Below are positions 1 to 6,625 of a stretch of 10,958 nt of DNA, piece after piece. The position numbers and the translations under genes are program-made. The stretch spans positions 1-10,958 of the forward strand of contig DAOWAQ010000030.1 of the NCBI GenBank assembly GCA_030634505.1, written 5' to 3'. The DNA is from Calditrichia bacterium (GTDB taxonomy: Bacteria > Calditrichota > Calditrichia > JAJRVZ01). Below the pieces are notes generated by a model. It ran no database searches. It had not been told where the DNA came from and was given only the letters and a program-made list of their open reading frames with translations. The first letter of the stretch is position 1. The number at the start of each line of letters is the position of its first letter.

Positions 1-2
1 CA

Positions 3-980
3 AATGTGGGAGCTAAAATTAGTAACGACCACAATGCATTGATTTCAGATGCGGATATCATTTTAAGAATCCAAAAACCCGAAGAGCAGGATTTACAATT
101 GCTAAAAAAAGGCAGTATTCATATCGGTTACCTAGATCCATTTAATGAAAAGGAATTGATTGATAAAATGGCAGCCGCCGGGATTAGTGCTATAAGTATG
201 GAAATGATTCCACGTACAACACTTGCACAGAAAATGGATGTTCTTAGTTCTCAGGCAAACCTGGCAGGTTATATTTCAGTTATTGTCGCTGCAGAAAGAT
301 CAGACAAGATTCTACCAATGATGATGACGCCAGCCGGAACAATAGCTCCGGCAAGGATATTCATCATAGGAGCCGGTGTTGCCGGATTACAAGCTATTGC
401 AACAGCAAAACGTCTTGGAGCCCGTGTAGAAGCTTTTGATACTCGTGAAGTAGTCGAGGAGCAGGTGTTATCTCTTGGCGCTAAATTTGTAAAAGTGGAT
501 TTAGGGGAAACAGGTCAAACAAAAGATGGTTACGCTAAAGCCTTGACAGAAGAGCAATTACAGAAACAGCGTGATGCAATGACAAAACATTGTGCTCAAG
601 CAGATATAGTGATAACAACAGCACAAGTTTTTGGTCGAAAAGCACCCGTTATCGTGACAAAAGAAATGGTTCAGGCTATGAAACCAGGCAGCATCATAAT
701 TGATATGGCGGTTGAAAGTGGTGGAAATGTTGAGGGCTCGGTTAAAGGTGAAGAAGTTAAGGTAAATGGAGTAAATATAATAGGACTTGAAAACCTATCC
801 GGGCGAGTTGCAATTCATGCCAGTCAAATGTATTCCAGTAATGTATATAATTTTCTGGCTGAATTCTGGGACAAAGAAAACAAAAAATTTGATTTAAATT
901 TAGAACATGAAATTATTAAAGGGTGTTTAATTACACACAATGGTGAAGTAGTTAATGAATCTATTAAAAATTTAACATAG
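3..980 (+). CDS. pntA: NAD(P) transhydrogenase subunit alpha part 1 (5'-truncated by window edge)
   Basis: This is the NAD(H)-binding domain I subunit of proton-translocating transhydrogenase, which moves hydride between NAD(H) and NADP(H) coupled to proton flow across the inner membrane. The reading frame is open to the window edge, so the GTG at 6 is internal. About 326 residues are visible, and roughly 50 to 60 N-terminal residues are missing compared with the usual 375-385. The alanine dehydrogenase/PNT Rossmann core is clear: the dinucleotide fingerprint GAGVAG is encoded at about 369-386 and is followed by LQAIATAKRLGARVEAFDTR. Further conserved blocks are FGRKAPV, MKPGSIIIDMAVESGGN and a C-terminal IIGLENLSGRVA. 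The subunit is split as in Rhodospirillum-type enzymes, because the membrane part is a separate downstream gene. AGGAAAG at 979-985 overlaps the stop and can serve as ribosome-binding site for pntAB. Identification is very secure. Confidence 0.96.
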   Translation, partial: NVGAKISNDHNALISDADIILRIQKPEEQDLQLLKKGSIHIGYLDPFNEKELIDKMAAAGISAISMEMIPRTTLAQKMDVLSSQANLAGYISVIVAAERSDKILPMMMTPAGTIAPARIFIIGAGVAGLQAIATAKRLGARVEAFDTREVVEEQVLSLGAKFVKVDLGETGQTKDGYAKALTEEQLQKQRDAMTKHCAQADIVITTAQVFGRKAPVIVTKEMVQAMKPGSIIIDMAVESGGNVEGSVKGEEVKVNGVNIIGLENLSGRVAIHASQMYSSNVYNFLAEFWDKENKKFDLNLEHEIIKGCLITHNGEVVNESIKNLT

Positions 981-989
981 GAAAGAGTT

Positions 990-1292
990 ATGGAATTTAC
1001 AACAATAATATATCTCTCTTTTATTTTAATGCTATCAATATTTCTTGGATTTGAGATGATATCTAAAGTACCGGCAACTTTACACACACCTTTAATGTCA
1101 GGATCAAATGCGATTTCAGGTATTACATTGGTGGGGGCTCTCATTGCTGCAGGTTCAACAGATAATAATACAGTAAGTATAATTCTTGGTACTTCTGCTG
1201 TGGCATTCGCTACAATTAATGTTGTCGGTGGATATCTTGTTACAGATCGGATGTTAGGAATGTTTAAGAAAAAATCAAAGGGAACCAAATAA
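990..1292 (+). CDS. pntAB: NAD(P) transhydrogenase subunit alpha part 2 (membrane)
   Basis: This 100-residue integral membrane subunit supplies the alpha-side part of the transmembrane domain II of transhydrogenase and assembles with PntA and PntB to form the proton path. Three hydrophobic segments are visible, at about residues 5-22, 41-56 and 61-82. Between the first two lies the family-typical stretch KVPATLHTPLMSGSNAISG, and the C-terminus is short and basic (MFKKKSKGTK). The size matches stand-alone PntAB proteins. The ATG lies 9 bp after the pntA stop and is preceded by a purine-rich AGGAAAGAG ribosome-binding site. The stop codon overlaps the pntB start by one base (TAATG), which implies translational coupling and a 1:1 supply of subunits. 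Identification rests on both sequence and context. Confidence 0.95.
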   Translation: MEFTTIIYLSFILMLSIFLGFEMISKVPATLHTPLMSGSNAISGITLVGALIAAGSTDNNTVSIILGTSAVAFATINVVGGYLVTDRMLGMFKKKSKGTK

Positions 1293-2671
1293 TGAATATC
1301 GAATTAATAATCAATCTATCCTATATTGTAGCTGCAGTATTATTTATTTATGGATTGAAAATGCTCAGTTCTCCTGCAACTGCGCGGAACGGGAATTTAC
1401 TATCTTCTTTAGGTATGCTGATAGCCGTTGTGGTTACTCTTTTCCATCATGATATTATAGATTATAAATGGATTATTATTGGAATTGCCGTCGGCTCAAT
1501 TATTGGGGCTTTTGTTGCACGCATGGTTGCCATGACTCAGATGCCGGAAATGGTTGCTCTTTTTAATGGTTTTGGTGGTATTGCCAGTTTATTGGTTGGT
1601 TGGGGAGCATATCATTCAGTCCCAAATTCCGAAACATTTACAACTACTACAATTTTTCTTTCAGTACTGATTGGGGGACTTACTTTTTCCGGAAGTTTAA
1701 TTGCCTTTGCGAAATTAAGTGAAATCATTTCGGGAAAACCCACATTATTTACAGGGCAAAAAATATTTAATGGACTACTTTTACTTGCAATCTTAGTTAC
1801 CGGTATATTGTACATTTTGAATCCTGCCGGTCAATATAATATGTTTTTGGTTATCATCGGACTTTCTCTCATTTTAGGAATTATGGCAGTGATTCCAATT
1901 GGTGGAGCGGATATGCCGGTTGTTATTTCCTTGTTAAATAGTTATTCCGGAATAGCAGCTTGTGCAGCGGGGTTTGTGATTCAAAATAATATTCTGATTG
2001 TTTCCGGTTCGTTAGTGGGAGCAAGTGGTATTATACTAACAAATATTATGTGCAAAGCCATGAACAGGTCACTGGCGAATGTACTTTTCAGCGGTTTTGG
2101 TTCTGCAACAATTTCTGTCAAAGCTGCAGGTGAACAGGGTGAGGTAAATCCAATAACTTCAGAAGATGTTTATTTATTACTTGAAGCTTCAAGTTCTGTA
2201 GCTTTTGTACCGGGATATGGGTTGGCAGTAGCCCAGGCACAGCACGTGGTAAGAGAATTGGGCGAATTACTTGAAGAAAATGGATGTGAAGTGCAGTATG
2301 CAATCCATCCGGTTGCAGGGCGTATGCCGGGACATATGAATGTTTTACTTGCAGAAGCAGATGTTTCATATGACAAATTGGTTGAAATGGATGATATTAA
2401 CCCTAATATGCCAAATATAGATGTCGCGGTGGTGATCGGCGCTAATGATGTTGTAAATCCTGCTGCAAGAACTGATGAAAGCAGCCCAATCTATGGAATG
2501 CCTATTATTAATGTTGATTATGCCAGAACTGTAATCGTTTTAAAACGTTCCATGGCTGCCGGATTTGCAGGGATTCAAAACAGCCTGTTTTTTAATGAAA
2601 ATACTCGTATGTTTTTCGGTGATGCAAAGGATAGTATTCAATCGGTAGTATCTGAATTCAAATCAAGTTAA
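1292..2671 (+). CDS. pntB: NAD(P) transhydrogenase subunit beta
   Basis: PntB carries the larger half of the membrane domain and the NADP(H)-binding domain III of the proton-pumping transhydrogenase. The enzyme probably sustains NADPH supply using the proton-motive force. The 459 residues match the normal length. Residues 1-270 are mostly hydrophobic with about eight or nine membrane spans and contain the conserved block GAFVARMVAMTQMPEMVALF (about 72-91) and NGFGGIASL. Domain III starts near residue 290. It has the NADP fingerprint GYGLAVAQAQ (308-317), the HPVAGRMPGHMNVLLAEA block (339-356), the VIGANDVVNPAA block (381-392) and KRSMAAGFAG (418-427). The ATG overlaps the pntAB stop by one base and has AAAGGGA eight bases upstream (1277-1283). 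A strong terminator follows 22 bp after the stop, so the gene ends the operon. Confidence 0.97.
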   Translation: MNIELIINLSYIVAAVLFIYGLKMLSSPATARNGNLLSSLGMLIAVVVTLFHHDIIDYKWIIIGIAVGSIIGAFVARMVAMTQMPEMVALFNGFGGIASLLVGWGAYHSVPNSETFTTTTIFLSVLIGGLTFSGSLIAFAKLSEIISGKPTLFTGQKIFNGLLLLAILVTGILYILNPAGQYNMFLVIIGLSLILGIMAVIPIGGADMPVVISLLNSYSGIAACAAGFVIQNNILIVSGSLVGASGIILTNIMCKAMNRSLANVLFSGFGSATISVKAAGEQGEVNPITSEDVYLLLEASSSVAFVPGYGLAVAQAQHVVRELGELLEENGCEVQYAIHPVAGRMPGHMNVLLAEADVSYDKLVEMDDINPNMPNIDVAVVIGANDVVNPAARTDESSPIYGMPIINVDYARTVIVLKRSMAAGFAGIQNSLFFNENTRMFFGDAKDSIQSVVSEFKSS

Positions 2672-2693
2672 AATTAATATGTTTTAAAATTTT

Positions 2694-2736
2694 AAGGAGT
2701 TACAATAACATTTAAGTTATGTAACTCCTTTTTTTT
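2694..2736 (+). terminator. Rho-independent terminator of the pnt operon
   Basis: A 10-bp perfect stem pairs AAGGAGTTAC (2694-2703) with GTAACTCCTT (2721-2730). It can continue as an inner 5-bp stem, ATAAC (2705-2709) with GTTAT (2716-2720), leaving one bulged A and an ATTTAA loop. An uninterrupted T-run overlaps and follows the right arm (2729-2736). The position 22 bp after the pntB stop fits transcription termination of pntA-pntAB-pntB. It would also insulate the DUF309 gene downstream from read-through. Confidence 0.88.
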
Positions 2737-2821
2737 ATATACTGATAGTTTAAATTGTGAAAAATATTGTAAATTCGATTCAGTAGTTTGAAATCGACTA
2801 CACCCACCAAATTGTCAGAAT

Positions 2822-2864
2822 ATTGCAATGGATGCCTGAGCGGAGTCGAAGGCAGGATTGCAAT
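2822..2864. repeat. Palindromic intergenic hairpin element with GCCTGAGCGGAGTCGAAGGC core
   Basis: The element has nested arms. ATTGCAAT (2822-2829) is matched by ATTGCAAT (2857-2864), and since the octamer is its own reverse complement the two copies can pair. Inside, TGCCT (2833-2837) pairs with AGGCA (2850-2854), enclosing GAGCGGAGTCGA. The two stems are separated by GGA on one side and GG on the other. From memory, cores of the type CCTGAGCGGAGTCGAAGG recur between genes in many unrelated bacterial genomes as dispersed palindromes. Only one copy is present here, so repetitiveness cannot be shown from this window. It has no T-run on either side and is therefore not a typical terminator. 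It lies 24 bp before the DUF309 start, where it could also affect the mRNA leader. Confidence 0.6.
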
Positions 2865-2888
2865 TGTAAATTAAATTGAGATTATTCT

Positions 2889-3281
2889 ATGTATCCTTCA
2901 GAAGAAGAATTAAATCAGTTATATTTACAAGGTCTTAATAAGTATAAAGAAGGAGATTTTTATATTGCCCATGATTTATGGGAAGACATGTGGCATAATA
3001 AACAATTAAAAGATCGCTTATTTATACAGGGATTGATTCAAATCTCTGCTAGTTTTTATAAAATTCAATGTGGAAATTTGAGGGGTGCACGGAGTTTACT
3101 TGAAAAATCGATGAACAAATTTCAGGATTATTCTGGTATTCACAGAAATATCAATGTAGACCATTTAAAAGAAGAATTATTGTTGATTCAAAAAAAATAT
3201 AATGAAATTGATTCGACTACTGAGTTTTCTTTAGACAATATTCCTAGTTTAATTGAAAGTATAAACAAATTAAATACGTAA
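2889..3281 (+). CDS. DUF309 domain-containing protein
   Basis: This 130-residue, soluble, largely helical protein belongs to the DUF309 family, which has no established biochemical function. The family signature is visible: a first helix with LNKYKEGDFYIAHDLWEDMW (about residues 16-35, the H-x-x-W-E/D motif), then DRLFIQGLIQISASFYKI (about 42-59) and GNLRGARSLLEKSM (about 62-75). The domain fills most of the protein, and the C-terminal 40 residues are variable. There is no signal peptide or membrane segment. The ATG is the first in frame after the hairpin element; no strong Shine-Dalgarno is evident. The stop is followed six bases later by the start of a VUT-family transporter, so the two are almost certainly one transcript. 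A link to queuosine metabolism would be guilt by association only. Confidence 0.85.
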   Translation: MYPSEEELNQLYLQGLNKYKEGDFYIAHDLWEDMWHNKQLKDRLFIQGLIQISASFYKIQCGNLRGARSLLEKSMNKFQDYSGIHRNINVDHLKEELLLIQKKYNEIDSTTEFSLDNIPSLIESINKLNT

Positions 3282-3287
3282 TGTTTT

Positions 3288-3956
3288 ATGGAATTTAAAG
3301 AGAAACTTTTTTTACTATTAAGTGGTATATTTATAACCGCTTTAGTTCTCGGTAATATCATCGGCACGACTAAATTTGTTAATGTTTTCGGATTAACTGT
3401 ACCTGCAGGAGTTCTGGCATATCCGTTTACATTTTTAGCAACAGATTTAATTTGCGAATTGTATGGTAAGAATAAAGCACAAACTCTTGTATGGACTGGT
3501 TTTATTTTAAATTTCTTCATGCTTGGGTTAATGACACTTGGTCATTTATTACCTGATGCAAGTGGCGTTTCCGGCGCTGCTTCAACTTTCGAGCGGGTTT
3601 ATGAATTTATGGTGGCTAACGTAATAGCTTCAATGTTTGCTTATTTAGTTGCACAGACTATTGACGTACACATGTTTCACTTTTGGAAAAAACTGACAAA
3701 AGGTAAACACTTATGGTTGAGAAACAATGCTTCCACAACCGTCAGTCAGCTTGTAGATACCATCTCTATTTTGACAATTCTTTATTTGGCAGATAATCTT
3801 GGTCCGGATATTAATTCTGTAGATAAATTAATACAATTGATTTTTTATTCGTATTTGTTCAAATTCTTTTTTGCTTTGTTTGATACACCTCTTTTTTATT
3901 TAGGTGTTTATTTTCTTAAAAACAAAGTTCATGATGATCCGGATGAAGTAAAATAG
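3288..3956 (+). CDS. Queuosine precursor transporter (VUT/YhhQ family)
   Basis: The protein is an inner-membrane carrier of the VUT_1 family. The family member studied in E. coli, YhhQ, imports the 7-deazaguanine preQ0 used to make queuosine in tRNA. The 222 residues have about six hydrophobic spans, at roughly 7-25, 36-53, 66-86, 105-124, 152-168 and 184-210. Conserved blocks are GNIIGTTKFV (22-31), FTFLATDLICELYGKNKAQ (47-65, the T-D-x-x-x-E-x-Y-G signature), DVHMFHFWKKLT (126-137), LWLRNNASTTVSQLVDT (142-158) and FDTPLFYLGVY (198-208). An earlier ATG at 3281 overlapping the upstream stop gives only five codons, so the start at 3288 is used. Substrate is inferred from family membership; preQ1 or queuine is equally possible. 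No other queuosine gene is in the window. Confidence 0.88.
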   Translation: MEFKEKLFLLLSGIFITALVLGNIIGTTKFVNVFGLTVPAGVLAYPFTFLATDLICELYGKNKAQTLVWTGFILNFFMLGLMTLGHLLPDASGVSGAASTFERVYEFMVANVIASMFAYLVAQTIDVHMFHFWKKLTKGKHLWLRNNASTTVSQLVDTISILTILYLADNLGPDINSVDKLIQLIFYSYLFKFFFALFDTPLFYLGVYFLKNKVHDDPDEVK

Positions 3957-4024
3957 GATATTAAAATTTAAATCGGAATCATTATAAATAAATAGTTTGA
4001 TAAAATATTTTTAGGATATTGAAG

Positions 4025-4507
4025 ATGAAAAATGGTATAATTATCATCGGTTTGATATTTGTTATTTTAGCATGTGAAAAAAAAGAAAATCCACTAATCG
4101 GACAAACAGCTTATGATTTTGTTTTGAAAGATTCTTCGGATCAGTCCCAAAAATTAAGTGATTTTAATAGTCAAAAAATAATGCTTCATTTTTGGGCGGA
4201 TTGGTGTGCCAGTTGCCGCGAAGAATTTTATACACTTCAAAACATATATGATGCAATAAAAAAACAGAATTCAACGATTATCGCTATAAATGTTGGTCAG
4301 ACGAAAGACCATGTAAAGGAATTGATTGATGAATATGGCGTAACTTTTCCTATGCTGAGAGATGAATCAAAAGAAATTTCAGAAAAATACAATGTTCACG
4401 GATTGCCCATGAATTACTTTATTACAACTACGGGTACCATCCATAAAATTGTACCAGGCTGGATGGATAAAGATAAGATTTTACAGATCATGCAGGAAAT
4501 GGACTAA
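4025..4507 (+). CDS. TlpA/ResA-like thioredoxin-fold lipoprotein
   Basis: This is a membrane-anchored thiol-disulfide oxidoreductase acting outside the cytoplasm, probably reducing or exchanging protein disulfides. From the ATG at 4025 it is 160 residues. It has a short hydrophobic signal with the lipobox ILAC, making Cys17 the likely lipidated residue. The thioredoxin fold follows: HFWADWCASC (55-64) holds the redox pair Cys61 and Cys64, and GLPMNYFI (126-133) holds the cis-proline Pro128. A TTG at 4019 could extend it by two residues, but TAGGAT at 4012-4017 is well placed for the ATG at 4025 and too close for the TTG. The +2 residue after the lipid Cys is Glu. ResA/TlpA relatives serve cytochrome c maturation or envelope redox control; no cytochrome gene is nearby, so the partner is unknown. 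The next gene starts about 30 bp downstream. Confidence 0.85.
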   Translation: MKNGIIIIGLIFVILACEKKENPLIGQTAYDFVLKDSSDQSQKLSDFNSQKIMLHFWADWCASCREEFYTLQNIYDAIKKQNSTIIAINVGQTKDHVKELIDEYGVTFPMLRDESKEISEKYNVHGLPMNYFITTTGTIHKIVPGWMDKDKILQIMQEMD

Positions 4508-4539
4508 TTATTTCAGTTTTAAAATTGGATCGAAAAAAA

Positions 4540-6615
4540 ATGCAAAATCAATTTGAAAAATTTATCCAAAATATAGTCTCTAATAAATTTAGTATTTTGC
4601 CTGACGCCAAAATTCAATTCAATATTGATGCACAAGATGAAAAGAATATATTTAAAACATTAAACATTTCATTTCTTATTTTACTCGCAGGTTCAAACCA
4701 TCCAAAGTACAATTCTGCAAAGAAATTTATCAACAATTTAAAAAAGCACGGACATTTTGGAGTTTATGCAAATTTTTATGTTAAAGGAATTAGTCTGGTT
4801 TCAAATGAAATAAAGCAGTACCTGGGTAAAGGTCCTTCTGTCGTCGAAAAATTTGAAAAATTAAATGATTTGAGTTCCGAATCTCACAATGATGAACAAA
4901 TTAGAGAACATTTCTGGTCAATATTTTTTCCGGAAGGTATCGAACTTATGGATTCGGAAAAAAGAAGAGAAAAAGTGAGCCTGCTACGTGAAACAAGAAA
5001 AATAAGTATTACAAATTTAAATAATAATCCGGTAATAAATCCCGACAAAGAATTAATTTTTACATCAAACGTGCTTTTAACCACACCATTAGATTCAGAT
5101 TATTTAAATGATAAAACATTGTCAGGGAATTTAAAAGAACATTTAAAAAATGTCTGTAACGAAAAACAAAAATATTGGTATGATCATCCAATACCTATTG
5201 GAGTTGAGCCTAAAAAGAATGAAGTATTATACGGACTTACAGGATTATCAGAAATGTTTTCTTTTGAGAAATCGAAAGGAAATGCTAAAAAAAACGATAA
5301 ATTAAATTGTTTACTTTCTGTCTCGGTAACACATGAGGGGTTACATAAAAGTGCTAAAGAATATTTAACCGATGAAATCAATAAATCAAAATCTATTAAA
5401 GATTTGAATATTCTAATTTTCACGGAAATAGAAGCTGAACAGATCATTGAAGAAATATTAATTCCTATTGCCAATAAGTATTTAGAATTAAGTGATTCTG
5501 AATTAAATAATTTGCGTACTGTACTAAGAGTTGATGGTGAATATGGCAGGCACTACAGTTTCTTAAAAGCGATTACAGCCTATTGGCAGGTATTTATTGA
5601 TACAGACATTAAAGGAACATTTAAAATTGATTTAGACCAGGTGTTTCCAAACAAAGAATTGGTTGAACAAAGTAACGCATCAACCTTTGAACATTTTAAA
5701 TCTCCATTATGGGGAGCAACAGGCCGGGATGCATATGGAAATAATGTGGATTTATCAATGATTGCAGGGGCATTGGTGAATGATTCAGACATTGAAAAAT
5801 CATTATTTTACCCGGATGTTCGATTTCCGACAGATAATAAATTTAATCAGGATGAATACATTTTTAGTAGCAGATTACCCCAGGCCTTATCCACAGAAGC
5901 CGAGATGATGGAAAAATATAATAGCGAAAAATTTGATGGTGAGAAATCGGTTTTAAGTCGTGTACATGTGACCGGAGGGACCAACGGAATTTTAATTAAG
6001 GCTTTAAGAAAATACCGACCATTTACGCCTTCATTTATAGGCAGGGCAGAGGACCAGGCATATCTAATGTCTGTGTTATTCGAGAGTCAAAGTTATTTAA
6101 GATATTTCCACAAATCTGGTTTAATCATGAGACACGATAAACATAGTTTTGCCGGGGAGGCAATAAAAGAGGCAGAAACAGGAAAAATAATAGGGGATTA
6201 TCTACGGATTTTATTATTCTCTTTTTATGCCAGAATGCTGCCCTGGTCGGTCAATAGAATTAAATCCGAATTGGATCCATTTACAGGATGTTTCATATCC
6301 AACATTCCTTATACAATAGTTTACTTAAGATTTGTTTTGTTAATTTCGTCTCTTTTCAATAAAGAAGATGAAGAAAATACTAATAATGCAATTAGGCTCT
6401 TAAAAGAAGGAATTCCCAGATTGCTTAATCATATCGAAAAACTGGGAAGTAAAAATAACGAATTGCAACAAAAATATTTAAATGAAAGTAAAGGTTGGCA
6501 TTTGTTTTATGATATCTTAGACATTGCAGAAAGACAAATTAAATCGAACGATAAATGGATGAAGGATATTAAGAATAAAGCAATTAAACTAATGGAAAGC
6601 GCAAAAATTAAGTAA
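4540..6615 (+). CDS. Large protein of unknown family, possible GT-A-type glycosyltransferase
   Basis: I do not recognise a named family. The ATG at 4540 gives 691 residues; an in-frame TTG at 4525 would add five. Neither has a strong Shine-Dalgarno. No signal peptide or clear membrane span is seen, so it is probably cytoplasmic. Numbered from the ATG, residues 1-160 are helical and lysine-rich. The centre has KYWYDHPIPIG (about 211-221) and LLSVSVTHEG (258-267). It then has LRVDGEYGRHYSFLKAI (329-345) and FKIDLDQVFP (361-370), whose D364-L-D366 resembles the metal-binding DxD of GT-A enzymes. Next come SPLWGATGRDAYG (388-400), SMIAGALVN (406-414) and TGGTNGIL (478-485). GRAEDQAYL (501-509) and GLIMRHDKHSF (527-537) resemble the acidic catalytic and late histidine motifs of such enzymes. 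The C-terminal 130 residues are helical. The glycosyltransferase reading is inference from motif order. It lies 10 bp before a phosphoesterase gene. Confidence 0.5.
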   Translation: MQNQFEKFIQNIVSNKFSILPDAKIQFNIDAQDEKNIFKTLNISFLILLAGSNHPKYNSAKKFINNLKKHGHFGVYANFYVKGISLVSNEIKQYLGKGPSVVEKFEKLNDLSSESHNDEQIREHFWSIFFPEGIELMDSEKRREKVSLLRETRKISITNLNNNPVINPDKELIFTSNVLLTTPLDSDYLNDKTLSGNLKEHLKNVCNEKQKYWYDHPIPIGVEPKKNEVLYGLTGLSEMFSFEKSKGNAKKNDKLNCLLSVSVTHEGLHKSAKEYLTDEINKSKSIKDLNILIFTEIEAEQIIEEILIPIANKYLELSDSELNNLRTVLRVDGEYGRHYSFLKAITAYWQVFIDTDIKGTFKIDLDQVFPNKELVEQSNASTFEHFKSPLWGATGRDAYGNNVDLSMIAGALVNDSDIEKSLFYPDVRFPTDNKFNQDEYIFSSRLPQALSTEAEMMEKYNSEKFDGEKSVLSRVHVTGGTNGILIKALRKYRPFTPSFIGRAEDQAYLMSVLFESQSYLRYFHKSGLIMRHDKHSFAGEAIKEAETGKIIGDYLRILLFSFYARMLPWSVNRIKSELDPFTGCFISNIPYTIVYLRFVLLISSLFNKEDEENTNNAIRLLKEGIPRLLNHIEKLGSKNNELQQKYLNESKGWHLFYDILDIAERQIKSNDKWMKDIKNKAIKLMESAKIK

Positions 6616-6625
6616 TCATCAATAC

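Noticed and set aside
824..1288. 154-residue open frame on the minus strand
   Set aside because: It lies opposite the end of pntA and all of pntAB, which are strongly supported, and its translation shows no recognisable family. It is a shadow frame.
2118..2376. Two overlapping minus-strand open frames of 68 and 83 residues
   Set aside because: Both are antisense to the conserved NADP-binding domain of pntB and have low-complexity translations without a domain.
2755..2783. Sigma70-like promoter starting at TTGTGA (2755-2760)
   Set aside because: No acceptable -10 hexamer occurs at 16 to 18 bp spacing, so no promoter can be placed with confidence.
2783..2815. Possible preQ1 riboswitch, suggested by GACTACACCC upstream of the DUF309-transporter unit
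   Set aside because: The short CTACACCC string resembles part of the preQ1-I aptamer, but there is no matching P1 stem and no A-rich ACTAA tail. Only a weak GTAGT/ACTAC hairpin forms.
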